Source: Deltaproteobacteria bacterium
Lineage (GTDB): Bacteria > UBA10199 > DSSB01
Direction of reading: 5' to 3'
Length of the DNA: 64,000 bases
Assembly (NCBI GenBank): GCA_024233625.1
Contig: JACKPJ010000001.1
Coordinates: 186,001-250,000 of the forward strand
Below the pieces are notes generated by a model that saw nothing but the letters and a program-made list of their open reading frames with translations, was not told the origin of the DNA and did not search any database. Below, piece by piece: positions 54,318 through 62,734 of this stretch (position 1 is its first letter; each line of letters opens with the position of its first letter). A program made the position numbers and the translations under genes.

Positions 54318-55106
54318 ATGCACCCTGTATTATTCCACATACCCTGGATTGATTTTCCCGTCAGACTTTATGGCATCATGATGGCCGTTGGTTTTCTTGT
54401 GGGACTGAGTTGGGTACGTTTTCAATCTAAGCGCATCAACCTCTCGCCAGACAAAATGACCGACTTTGCCTTTTTAATGATGTTCAGCGGAGTCGCCGGA
54501 GCACGTATTGCCAGCGTCGTCATCGAAGGCAACGGAAGCTGGAAAAACCCTCTCGCCTACTTTAGAGTTTGGGAAGGCGGCCTCGTTTTTTATGGCGGAT
54601 TAATCGCAGGTTTATTGGTCGCTTTTTACTATTGTTATAAGAAGAAAATTTCTTTTTTAAAAATCTCGGATCTATTCATGCCCGCAGTCGCGATTGGTTT
54701 AGGCATTGGCCGCATTGGCTGTTTGATGGCGGGCTGCTGTCATGGAAAAGTCTGCCCAACAGATGCATGGTATGGTATTATTTATCCCGAAGGTGTGGGG
54801 AGCCAAGCGAGCCCACTGGGAGTACCACTTTATCCCACTCCTATCATGGAAGCGGTGAGCTTACTTTTTATTTTTATCTTTTTAGCTTGGTATAGTCAGA
54901 GGAAAAAATTTGACGGACAAATTCTTTCTTTGTATCTTATGATTTATGCAATCGTTCGCAGTTACATCGAGCTTTTCCGCGGCGATGTCGAAAGAAAGTT
55001 TGTTCCAGGAACACCAATTAGCACTTCTCAAATGATTAGCATTATTCTTTTTGTTGTGGGATTAGGCATTTATTTTAAATATCGAAAACAAGGGAGGCAA
55101 TCATGA
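54318..55106 (+). CDS. lgt: prolipoprotein diacylglyceryl transferase
   Basis: 262 residues with about seven membrane segments. GVAGARIASV, the catalytic-region VWEGGLVFYGGLIAG and GRIGCLMAGCCHG (Lgt signature) are present. It attaches diacylglycerol to lipobox cysteines. It is followed with a 4-bp overlap by a lipoprotein gene. An AAGGA site lies upstream. Confidence 0.95.
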   Translation: MHPVLFHIPWIDFPVRLYGIMMAVGFLVGLSWVRFQSKRINLSPDKMTDFAFLMMFSGVAGARIASVVIEGNGSWKNPLAYFRVWEGGLVFYGGLIAGLLVAFYYCYKKKISFLKISDLFMPAVAIGLGIGRIGCLMAGCCHGKVCPTDAWYGIIYPEGVGSQASPLGVPLYPTPIMEAVSLLFIFIFLAWYSQRKKFDGQILSLYLMIYAIVRSYIELFRGDVERKFVPGTPISTSQMISIILFVVGLGIYFKYRKQGRQS

Positions 55107-55612
55107 AAATAGGCATGAAAAATAAAATAATAACTCGATATCTTGTTCAGCTATTGACCCTAGTCTTTTTAGGATTCATCGTCGGAGCCTGCAGTAAACC
55201 AGCTCTTTACGGAACCATACAAAATAGCGATGATATTGTGCGTTATTATCAAGCCGCTCCTGAGGAAACCTTTCGTGCAGTAAAATCTTCACTCGAATTT
55301 CATGGTTATTCACTCAAAAAAGTGGATGAAGAAAATAGAAGTTTAGAAACTTACTGGCAACCGACAACAGCAGATTCTCACTATGTTGAGGTCTTTGGAC
55401 GTCCTGACTTTGGTACCGTCGGTGCCTATTATCGTTTTCAAATCAAAGTCGAAGCTTGGAATAAAGGCTCTAAAGTGGTGCTCGTTAATGTCGCCAACAG
55501 CATCATCTCAAATTTAAAGACCTCCAAACGCGAAGAAGATCGTATCTTTACTAAAATAGACGACTTTACCCGTCATCGCGATATTCAAGTGACTAATATA
55601 GGATTACAGTAG
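55103..55612 (+). CDS. small lipoprotein
   Basis: 169 residues. A lipobox VGACSKP follows an N-terminal hydrophobic segment. The mature part resembles small periplasmic alpha/beta lipoproteins (EETFRAVKSSLEFHGYSLKKV), with a conserved-looking YRFQIKVEAW strand. No family is recognised with certainty; the fold may be like BamC/DUF3568-type proteins. It is coupled to lgt by a GGGAGG site and an ATGA overlap. The gene ends directly at the hairpin at 55613. Confidence 0.75.
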   Translation: MKIGMKNKIITRYLVQLLTLVFLGFIVGACSKPALYGTIQNSDDIVRYYQAAPEETFRAVKSSLEFHGYSLKKVDEENRSLETYWQPTTADSHYVEVFGRPDFGTVGAYYRFQIKVEAWNKGSKVVLVNVANSIISNLKTSKREEDRIFTKIDDFTRHRDIQVTNIGLQ

Positions 55613-55689
55613 TTATCAAACACCCCCTGTTTCCCTCGCTGTTTTTTTATCGCGCATCAATGCCGTTGAGTTACAGAAACGTTTGATAA
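55613..55689. repeat. hairpin element shared by convergent genes
   Basis: TTATCAAAC pairs perfectly with GTTTGATAA across about 59 nt. It begins on the base after one stop codon and ends 1 nt before the opposing one. The left side reads CAAACACCCCCTGTTTCCCTC, resembling the MITE-like ends at 40254 and 58774. Confidence 0.6.
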
Positions 55690-55690
55690 T

Positions 55691-57064
55691 CTAAATCAAT
55701 GGGATCTTCCCCGTCTGATCTTGACTATGCTTGATGACAGCAACATTGGCTTTTTCAGATTTCCATTGTTTTAAAAACTCATCCGCACGAAAAATTTCTT
55801 TTGCCTGAGGAATAATCAGCTTCTTTTCAGCTAACTCATAAAAAGTATTGAAAACGTTTTCTTCTTTTTTGCGTGAGCTGAGCTGGGTTTCTAAAATAGC
55901 CTGATGCAAACGTTCACGCACTGAAAAAAACAACTCACGCATCCAGGCTTCACCTGCATTCTTTGATTTAGCTGCTTCCACAAAAAGTAAGGAATTGCCA
56001 CAATTACTGACCCACTCGGGAAGAGAAATCACTCCTGCTTTAAAAAGCTCTTCGGGAGCATGTGGGTAAGCAAAGACATTATTGGCTCCAGAAATCACAA
56101 AATAAGGACGCTGCTGACTTTGTTTTTGATGCGCAGCGATGAGCGCCTGACTGACTGTAGAAGTAATTTGATACCGCGTTGCACAAGGACAAAAAACATC
56201 CGAATCCACGCTTTGAATAAAAGAGCTGAGATACCCCTCATCGGATTGATACTCTGTGCGTGGAGTCCAGTGATATTTCTTACGCAGTTTTTCAGAAAGT
56301 AAATGTGAAAGTCCTGCAATCAAATGACCACCATGCCTTGCTTTAAGCTTCTGTCTTATTTTCAGAAGTTCCTCAACCTCAATCCCATCTTTGTTATAAA
56401 TATAACCATCATAATCGGAGATACCAACAACACTCGAGGAATGATGCGACTCTAAAAAATAACCTAAGCTAGAACCCACATGGCCAAAACCCTGAATCAA
56501 TACCTTGGGAGTATATTCCGCCATTAATTTGACGCATTCAGCTACCGAAAACCCTGTAATGCCTTCGTCCAGTTTAAAATATTCGTTATAAGGAGTTAAA
56601 ATTCTTTGATGCATTTCCTGAATTTGAGTTTCGATACCAAGTTGTTCATGAATAACCCTGGCTAAACTATACATCGGAGAAGCGATTCCTAGGTCTTTTT
56701 GAACAAGCTCTAAAAGAGTTGCATTGTTGGTATTGAGATCTCCATGAAGAAATAAATTATCTTTAATGAAAGGACGCATGGCTTGTAAAAAACGACCTAA
56801 AACCTCTCGCGCACTTTTATCCGTCGGCCGATAACGAATTCCTGCGTTTCCCCCACCAATCATGGGAGTTTGCAAAGTATTTTTAAGTGACATGGTATAG
56901 GCAAGGTCTTGAACTTCATCCTTAATCACGTGAGTATGCATAAAGACACCCCCACCTGCTACCCCATTGACAAAACGGTCAATAACAAGCCAACCTACTG
57001 CTCCAGAGTTTTCTGGATCATGCCACTCCACCGTCAAAATGGGCTTGATTACATTTCTTGCCAC
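55691..57064 (-). CDS. ELFV-dehydrogenase homologue without the catalytic lysine
   Basis: 457 residues with a Glu/Leu/Phe/Val dehydrogenase dimerisation domain (YTMSLKNTLQTPMIGGG, K61 retained) and a Rossmann domain (VLIQGFGHVGSSLGYFLE). The catalytic Lys of the GGGKGG loop is Asn73 here (GGGNAGI), and the usual D-x-G-T segment is LHGDLNTNN. It is therefore unlikely to be an ordinary glutamate dehydrogenase and could be a degenerate enzyme or a regulatory paralogue. It starts at GTG with a strong GGAGGGG site. Confidence 0.7.
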   Translation of the reverse strand: MARNVIKPILTVEWHDPENSGAVGWLVIDRFVNGVAGGGVFMHTHVIKDEVQDLAYTMSLKNTLQTPMIGGGNAGIRYRPTDKSAREVLGRFLQAMRPFIKDNLFLHGDLNTNNATLLELVQKDLGIASPMYSLARVIHEQLGIETQIQEMHQRILTPYNEYFKLDEGITGFSVAECVKLMAEYTPKVLIQGFGHVGSSLGYFLESHHSSSVVGISDYDGYIYNKDGIEVEELLKIRQKLKARHGGHLIAGLSHLLSEKLRKKYHWTPRTEYQSDEGYLSSFIQSVDSDVFCPCATRYQITSTVSQALIAAHQKQSQQRPYFVISGANNVFAYPHAPEELFKAGVISLPEWVSNCGNSLLFVEAAKSKNAGEAWMRELFFSVRERLHQAILETQLSSRKKEENVFNTFYELAEKKLIIPQAKEIFRADEFLKQWKSEKANVAVIKHSQDQTGKIPLI

Positions 57065-57141
57065 ATCCCCTCCTTTAGAAAAAAAATAAGCTTGTTTTAA
57101 TATGTTAGCACTTTTCTAAAAAGGGCTCAATCACTTGTGAC

Positions 57142-57954
57142 TTAAATAGGCTTTTTTTCTAAACGAACAGAATCCAAGAAATATAAGGTCATAAAAATAA
57201 TATTAAATACAAAAACTAGATGAAAAATGACACTTCCCATGCTGTTGAAAAAAATATTGAGGCCATAATACCAAAACCCAGAATGAATCCAGGATTGTTC
57301 TTTCAGGGCTTCAAGTGCCCCCACTAAAAAACCCGTTGGAAACATCATCACTATCCCTACAAAAAATAGTGCTATATTGATAATTAATACATAGGCAAAA
57401 ACTTCAAACCAATGTCCTTTGACCAGTGATTTGCTTCTTTTTAAGGCAGCACGTCCACCTATCCCCTCAATTGCAACCACGTATAGAGTAAAAATATAAA
57501 AAATTCCCCAAATGATTGCCGGAATTATTAGTAAGTAAGAAAGTAAAATTAAGATAAGCGTCATGATAAATATCGTCGCAATTCCCTCTGTCCAAAGGGG
57601 AAAGGCTTCTTTGAGCACCTGAGTCGCTTTAATAGGCTTATTCTCACGACGTGCCAAAATTGCTTTAATGATTGCAATGCTCACGATGGTTCCGAACAAT
57701 ATCTCCAAGAGGCTTTGAATAATCGTAAAATTAACAAAAACTCCCATCGAAGCTTCAATTTGCTCCATAGTCTTGAGATTTTTAGGAAGCCATAATTCGT
57801 GGAGCGCTTCTGAAAAAAGAATTCCTGGCAGTCTAAATAATAAAATGAGTGGGAAAGCTACTTTGAGTATAGGCAAATAATAAGAAAAACTCTCAGTAAA
57901 AAGGTTAAAAAATTTGGGGCGCTCGTCATTCATATTTTCCATAGCAAAATTCAC
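57142..57954 (-). CDS. polytopic membrane protein
   Basis: 270 residues with about six hydrophobic segments and a GRAALKRSKSLVKGHWFEVF loop. This pattern is typical of glycerophosphoryl-diester-phosphodiesterase-type membrane domains and DUF975/YciC-like proteins. Function is unknown. The open frame starts at GTG; ATGs at 57942 and 57933 are alternative starts. It is divergent from the AIM24 gene 106 bp away. Confidence 0.7.
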   Translation of the reverse strand: MNFAMENMNDERPKFFNLFTESFSYYLPILKVAFPLILLFRLPGILFSEALHELWLPKNLKTMEQIEASMGVFVNFTIIQSLLEILFGTIVSIAIIKAILARRENKPIKATQVLKEAFPLWTEGIATIFIMTLILILLSYLLIIPAIIWGIFYIFTLYVVAIEGIGGRAALKRSKSLVKGHWFEVFAYVLIINIALFFVGIVMMFPTGFLVGALEALKEQSWIHSGFWYYGLNIFFNSMGSVIFHLVFVFNIIFMTLYFLDSVRLEKKPI

Positions 57955-58060
57955 ATTACAAAGTTAGTATCATTCTCATTAATTTAACTAATGAGGCTTT
58001 TCCCTCGTCTAGAAAGTTAAAACAAGCTTTTTTAAACTCAATTTAAAAAAAGGAGCAAAT

Positions 58061-58753
58061 ATGTCTCGCTATACCTTACATGATTTCATTAATAAAACCC
58101 AACAACAGGACCGTGGAGAAGGTTTTTTTGAACTAGAATCTGACCGCATGCTGGAAGTCAATCTCAATGGCAAAGTCTGGACCAAGATGGGCTCCATGAT
58201 CGCTTACCGAGGTAACGTCAAATTCAAACGTGAGGGAGTCTTAGAACACGGGGTTGGAAAGTTTTTAAAGAAAGCTGTCACAGGAGAAGGTCTCAGTCTC
58301 ACCAAAGCCGAGGGACAAGGCAAAGTCTATTTAGCAGACTCAGGAAAAAAAATCTCGATTCTCAACCTGCAAAATGAATCCATTTATGTCAATGGAAACG
58401 ACGTCCTGGCATTTGAACCCACCATCAACCATGACATCAAAATGATGCGTAAACTCACTGCCATGATGGCGGGTGGCTTATTTAATGTACACTTAGCAGG
58501 AACCGGCATGGTCGCCATCACCACGCATTACGACCCAATGACATTGATTGTAAAACCTGGACAACCTGTTAGCACAGACCCTAATGCCACTGTCGCCTGG
58601 TCCGGCTCATTAACACCACAATTTAAAACAGACGTTTCTTTTAAAAGCTTTTTTGGACGTGGAAGCGGGGAATCCATCCAAATGTATTTTGAAGGTGATG
58701 GTTTTGTCGTCTTACAACCATACGAAGAGGTTTACTTTCAGCAAACTTCGTAA
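58061..58753 (+). CDS. AIM24/DUF124-family protein
   Basis: 230 residues, beta-rich. Family-like segments are WTKMGSMIAYRGNVKFKREG, GKVYLADSGKKI and LAGTGMVAITTH. The family is widespread and related to mitochondrial AIM24; its biochemical role is unknown. GGAG lies 6 nt upstream of the ATG. There is no signal peptide. Confidence 0.88.
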   Translation: MSRYTLHDFINKTQQQDRGEGFFELESDRMLEVNLNGKVWTKMGSMIAYRGNVKFKREGVLEHGVGKFLKKAVTGEGLSLTKAEGQGKVYLADSGKKISILNLQNESIYVNGNDVLAFEPTINHDIKMMRKLTAMMAGGLFNVHLAGTGMVAITTHYDPMTLIVKPGQPVSTDPNATVAWSGSLTPQFKTDVSFKSFFGRGSGESIQMYFEGDGFVVLQPYEEVYFQQTS

Positions 58754-58766
58754 TTGAAGTTGTTTA

Positions 58767-58833
58767 GTTTTTCAAACGCCCCCTGTCCCCCTCTTCATCT
58801 CAAGAGGGGGTATGATTCAGCCTCTTGAAAAAC
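58767..58833. repeat. short relative of the 40254 element
   Basis: GTTTTTCAA pairs with TTGAAAAAC as the outer stem. Inside are CGCCCCCTGT and the hairpin CCCCCTCTT-CATCTC-AAGAGGGGG. The 22 bases CAAACG...CTCTT match the left end of 40254-40423 except at the first base, but outer stem and loop differ. It starts 13 nt after the AIM24 stop codon and can terminate it. Confidence 0.7.
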
Positions 58834-58948
58834 CTCCACTCTTTCAAATTTAACGCTATTTTTTCGAAGGGGATCAAATCAACACCTTTTTTGTGCCCCC
58901 TTTTAAAAAATTTTGTGAAAATCTGCCGGATTTTTAGGTTTAGAAAGA

Positions 58949-59084
58949 CCTGCACTGTTTGAGCCCCGTTCATCGGGGCGAGTTTGCAGGGCGTAAGCTC
59001 TAAAAATACAAAGATTTTAGAAGTTTTTTAAAGGGTGGCTTTTTTCTTTGTTACTTTCTTTTTGGCCACACAAAAAGAAAGTAA
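58949..59084. repeat. two-hairpin repeat element, copy 2
   Basis: Stem CCTGCA/TGCAGG encloses CTGTTTGA and GCCCCG-TTCAT-CGGGGC. Sixty nt further TTACTTTCTTTTTG pairs with CAAAAAGAAAGTAA. The order and loops match 10763-10907 while both stems of module 1 differ by paired changes. With 58767-58833 it fills most of the 378-bp gap before the DUF1338 gene. Confidence 0.8.
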
Positions 59085-59131
59085 ATAAAAAACCTTTAGG
59101 ATGCACTGACTATTTTTGTTAAAATAATTCT

Positions 59132-59959
59132 ATGAATAAAATCAGTCTCCATGATCTCTTTGATCAATTATGGGAATTTTATGCTACTCAAAACCCTCAA
59201 GTTCCTGAAATTCATAATCTACTTTCTAGACGCGAAGATTTAGCCAATTTGGTCAACGACCATATTGCTTTACGAACCTTCGCAGATCCACGAATCAATT
59301 TAGAGATTTTAGCAAAAAATTTTACCCGACTGGGTTTTGAAGAACAGGCTTCTTACGAATTGGCCGAAAAAAATGTTTTTGCCAAATATTACGTTCATCC
59401 TTCTGGACAATGGCCAAAAGTTTTCATCAGTGAGTTGCAACTCGACAGCCTCAGCCAAAAAGCCCAAGCTTTAATCCAAGAGCTCATTGGCCAAATCCCC
59501 GAAAAAGTCCTCCAATCGCATGCACTCTGCGCCATGGGCCGCCCTTGGGACTTAAACTATTCAACCTATCAAAAACTACAACAAGAAAGCGAGTATGCCG
59601 CGTGGATGTCAGCTCACGGTTTTCAAATGAATCATGCGACATTAAGTGTCAACGACATGACGAGTTTTGCCAATCTCGAAGCCCTAGTCAGTTTTTTAGA
59701 AGAAAACGGTTTTGAAATGAATGGACAAGATTCCAATCAAGAAATTCAAAAGGCCTTTGACCCTCATGGCGACTATTTACTCAAGCAAGCTTCGACTCTA
59801 GCTGCAAAGGTTAATGTTAAATTTTTGGATGGGGAACGTATTATTCCGGGTTGCTATTATGAATTCATCGAACGCTTTCAAGGCTACGAGGGTTTTGATC
59901 CCGGAAATGCCTCAAAAATTATGGAAAGCACAAATATGAGAAACCATCGTGGACATTGA
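59132..59959 (+). CDS. DUF1338 (HglS-like) 2-oxoacid dioxygenase/decarboxylase
   Basis: 275 residues of the VOC-like DUF1338 family, whose studied member HglS/YdcJ turns 2-oxoadipate into 2-hydroxyglutarate. Putative Fe ligands are H44 (NDHIALRTF), H168 (MNHATLSV) and E244 (GCYYEFIER). The length is shorter than HglS. It lies 175 bp before a class III aminotransferase, consistent with amino-acid catabolism. No SD is visible; TAAAAT lies 6 nt before the ATG. Confidence 0.85.
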   Translation: MNKISLHDLFDQLWEFYATQNPQVPEIHNLLSRREDLANLVNDHIALRTFADPRINLEILAKNFTRLGFEEQASYELAEKNVFAKYYVHPSGQWPKVFISELQLDSLSQKAQALIQELIGQIPEKVLQSHALCAMGRPWDLNYSTYQKLQQESEYAAWMSAHGFQMNHATLSVNDMTSFANLEALVSFLEENGFEMNGQDSNQEIQKAFDPHGDYLLKQASTLAAKVNVKFLDGERIIPGCYYEFIERFQGYEGFDPGNASKIMESTNMRNHRGH

Positions 59960-60114
59960 ATTTGTCATCAAATAGTTTTTTTGAACGGCTTTGATGAAAT
60001 TTTTATTTTTGACAGCTCAACCCATACAAAAATTTCATCAGCCTGGTCCTGCAACGGCACATGAGTTGCGGACCAGAAAGTGAAAAAAATACTATCTGGT
60101 GACAAATTCAATGT
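59953..60114 (+). repeat. three-way-junction repeat, copy C
   Basis: It overlaps the DUF1338 stop codon. Outer arms 59953-59976 and 60091-60114 pair at 22 of 24 positions (ACATTGAATTTGTC...). Hairpin 1 is GGCTTTGATGAAATTTTT/AAAAATTTCATCAGCC, where C-G of copies A and B has become T-A. Hairpin 2 is CTGGTCCTGCAA/TTGCGGACCAG, followed by AAAGTGAAA. Confidence 0.87.
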
Positions 60115-60134
60115 AGAATATAGAAAGTAAGAAA

Positions 60135-61469
60135 ATGCGAAAACCCAAAATCATTAGCCCACTTCCAGGCCCTCAGGCAAAGGCCACCATTCAGCGAGAT
60201 CAATTTTATCTTTCGCCTTCTTATACACGTTCTTACCCTTTGGTCATCGAAAAAGGCGAAGGCTCCTGGGTCACTGACGTCGATAAAAATCAGTTTTTGG
60301 ATTTTACGGCGGGTATTGCAGTCAATGCTACAGGACACTCTCACCCCAAAGTCTTGCGTGCTATCGAAAAACAAAGCCAAAACTTTATACACATGTCGGG
60401 CACGGACTTTTATTACAGCGTGCAAGTCGATCTGGCAGAACGTCTGGCTTCGGTTTTTCCTGGCATGGGACCGAAAAAAGTCTTCTTTGCCAATAGTGGG
60501 ACCGAGTCCATCGAAGCCGCCATCAAGCTGGCACGTTATCACACTGGAAGGCCTGCGATTATTGCCTTTTGGAATGCCTTTCACGGTCGCACGCTGGGTG
60601 CGCTCTCGCTTACGGCAAGTAAATCCGTTCAGCGCAATCGTTTTTTACCTTTAGTTCCCGAAATCTATCACACGAATTTTCCAGACCCTCGAAACTGTCC
60701 AACAAACATGAGCGCAGAAGCATACGCTAGTCAATGCGTTGAAAATATTCGTGAGCAAATCTTTCATAAAATTCTTAACCCCAAACAAGTTGCCGCAATT
60801 GTTGTCGAACCCATTCAAGGAGAAGGCGGTTATATCGTCCCCCCCAAAAATTTTCATGCAGAACTCCAAGCGCTTTGTCATGAACACGATATTTTATATA
60901 TCGTCGATGAAATACAATCAGGATTTGGCCGGACCGGTAAGTTTTTTGCTTGCGAACATTTTGGGGTTGAACCCGACATTATCACCTGTGCAAAAGGAAT
61001 TGCTTCGGGCTTACCTCTAGGAGCCATGATTAGCCGAGCAGAAATCATGAATTGGCCCCCTGGGGCACATGCTTCCACCTTTGGAGGAAATCCTGTGGCT
61101 TGTGCTGCAGCCAATACAACTTTTGATTTAGTCCAAACTCAATATATGGCTAATGCCCAAAAACAAGGGGAATTCTTAAAAACAGGCCTTAAGGAACTTA
61201 AGCAAGAATTTGCAGTGATTCGCGATGTTCGCGGATTAGGTTTGATGCTCGCTTTCGAAATCGAAAAGAAAGAACAAAAGTACCCTTCTCATTTTTTTGA
61301 TCATGAAATCACATTAAGAGACCAAATCATCGAAGAGGCTTTTTTGGCCGGCTTGCTCTTGCTGCCATGTGGTCAAAATGCCGTGCGCTTAAGCCCCGCT
61401 CTCAATATTCATCAAGAGGAATGCGAAGTCGCTTTGGCAATTATTAAAAAGGTTTTGAAGAAGATTTGA
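60135..61469 (+). CDS. class III PLP aminotransferase (acetylornithine/GABA type)
   Basis: 444 residues. It contains FANSGTESIEAAIKLAR, AFHGRTLGALSLTAS, the PLP-Asp in VDEIQSGFGRTG and the PLP-Lys in ITCAKGIASGLPLGA, with STFGGNPVACAAA. The family includes acetylornithine, ornithine, GABA and lysine-type aminotransferases. Next to DUF1338 a role on lysine-derived or omega-amino acids is possible, but the donor is undetermined. The ribosome site is weak, and repeat C ends 20 nt upstream. Confidence 0.88.
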   Translation: MRKPKIISPLPGPQAKATIQRDQFYLSPSYTRSYPLVIEKGEGSWVTDVDKNQFLDFTAGIAVNATGHSHPKVLRAIEKQSQNFIHMSGTDFYYSVQVDLAERLASVFPGMGPKKVFFANSGTESIEAAIKLARYHTGRPAIIAFWNAFHGRTLGALSLTASKSVQRNRFLPLVPEIYHTNFPDPRNCPTNMSAEAYASQCVENIREQIFHKILNPKQVAAIVVEPIQGEGGYIVPPKNFHAELQALCHEHDILYIVDEIQSGFGRTGKFFACEHFGVEPDIITCAKGIASGLPLGAMISRAEIMNWPPGAHASTFGGNPVACAAANTTFDLVQTQYMANAQKQGEFLKTGLKELKQEFAVIRDVRGLGLMLAFEIEKKEQKYPSHFFDHEITLRDQIIEEAFLAGLLLLPCGQNAVRLSPALNIHQEECEVALAIIKKVLKKI

Positions 61470-61484
61470 TCTCTTAACTCATCG

Positions 61485-61518
61485 TTGACTTTATAGTATC
61501 AATATAGTATCAATATAT
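61485..61518 (+). promoter_or_regulatory. hicA2 promoter with direct repeats
   Basis: TTGACT (-35), a 17-nt spacer and TATCAA (-10) end 5 nt before the ATG. TATAGTATCAA occurs twice in tandem across the promoter. No SD is present, so hicA2 is probably leaderless like hicA1. Confidence 0.45.
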
Positions 61519-61722
61519 ATGCCCAAGAAAATACGTGAGTTAATTCAAATGTTAAAAAAAGCGGGCTTTATTAATCGAGGAGGAAAAGGTAGTCACCGTA
61601 ATTTTACCCATAAAGAGTCAGGAAAAATCATGACTATTTCTGGCAATCCAGGCAACGATGCCAAACCTTATCAAGAAAAAAAGGTTAAACAAGCCATTTC
61701 AGAAATAAAGAGTGGAAACTAA
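61519..61722 (+). CDS. hicA: HicA-family toxin (module 2)
   Basis: 67 residues. IRELIQMLKKAGFINRGGKG followed by SHRNFTHKESGK matches HicA with its catalytic His. It is only distantly related to the module at 15694. It is followed by hicB after 2 bp. Confidence 0.9.
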   Translation: MPKKIRELIQMLKKAGFINRGGKGSHRNFTHKESGKIMTISGNPGNDAKPYQEKKVKQAISEIKSGN

Positions 61723-61724
61723 AA

Positions 61725-62075
61725 ATGAAAGAAAAAGATCAATACCTAAAAATTGTTGAATGGTCTGAAGAAGACCAGTGTTACGTCGGTTCGATACCTG
61801 GTTGGATTGGCAAATGTTGTCACGGAAACGATGAAAAAAAAGTTTATGCTCAGCTTTGTAAAATTTTAGATGAGTGGATAGAAATTTACAAAAAGGACAA
61901 AAGGCCTCTTCCTGCTCCAACTAATAAAAAATATTCAGGAAGATTTGTGCTACGCATTGATCGTGATTTACACAAAGTCCTCGCCATTCAAGCTTCAAAT
62001 GAAGGAGAAAGTTTAAATAATTTTGTCAGTAAAAAACTGACAAAAATGGTTTATACTAATCCACTCAGAGAATAA
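61725..62075 (+). CDS. hicB: HicB-family antitoxin (module 2)
   Basis: 116 residues. The N-terminal HicB-like domain has EDQCYVGSIPGWIGKCCHG. The C-terminal helical part (RFVLRIDRDLHKVLAIQASN and SLNNFVSKKL) is an Arc/MetJ-type RHH DNA-binding domain. It should neutralise HicA and repress the operon. Confidence 0.88.
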   Translation: MKEKDQYLKIVEWSEEDQCYVGSIPGWIGKCCHGNDEKKVYAQLCKILDEWIEIYKKDKRPLPAPTNKKYSGRFVLRIDRDLHKVLAIQASNEGESLNNFVSKKLTKMVYTNPLRE

Positions 62076-62137
62076 CAAAAATTTTCCTCTGCATTTCCTG
62101 CCCATGGCTACACACGTGATACAACCGTTTTCTTTAA

Positions 62138-62734
62138 CTACAACGCGCCTTTCGTTGAAGCGACACCGACAACGCGAGGATCCAAACGCGTGGCTTGATC
62201 CATGGCTTTTGCTAGAGCCTTAAACATCGACTCGACCATGTGATGGCGATTGCGACCATACCAAACATTGATATGTAAATTCATCCGTGCAGATTGGGTG
62301 AGGGCCTGAAACCACTCATAGACCAGTTCGATATCAAAATCTCCAATGCGACCGGCAGGAATCTCCGCATTATAAACCAAAACAGGGCGGTCACAAAAAT
62401 CTACGGCGGCAGTCGTTAAAACCTCGTCCATCGGCAAGGTAAAAGAACCATAACGCGTCATGCCTTTTTTATCACCGATGCATTTTAAAAAAGCCTGGCC
62501 CAAAGTAATAGCGACGTCTTCGACCGTATGATGAAAGTCAACGTCAGTGTCTCCTTCGGCTTTAATATTGAGATCAAAAAAACCGTGTTTGGCAAAACTT
62601 TCCATCATGTGATTGAGAAAAGCCACTGGCGTATTGATTTCGTATTGACCGGATCCATCTAGATTGAGTTCAAGCTGAATCTGGGTTTCTTGGGTCTCTC
62701 GAGAGATTTTAACTTGGCGTGATTTCGTATTCAT
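62138..62734 (-). CDS. hisB: imidazoleglycerol-phosphate dehydratase
   Basis: 198 residues, monofunctional. The two metal-binding His motifs HHTVEDVAITLGQA and HHMVESMFKALAKAM are present, with HMMESFAKHGFFDL between the start and the first. It carries out the sixth step of histidine synthesis. A TTG at 62743 would add three residues. No other his gene is in the window, so the pathway genes are dispersed. Confidence 0.95.
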   Translation of the reverse strand: MNTKSRQVKISRETQETQIQLELNLDGSGQYEINTPVAFLNHMMESFAKHGFFDLNIKAEGDTDVDFHHTVEDVAITLGQAFLKCIGDKKGMTRYGSFTLPMDEVLTTAAVDFCDRPVLVYNAEIPAGRIGDFDIELVYEWFQALTQSARMNLHINVWYGRNRHHMVESMFKALAKAMDQATRLDPRVVGVASTKGAL

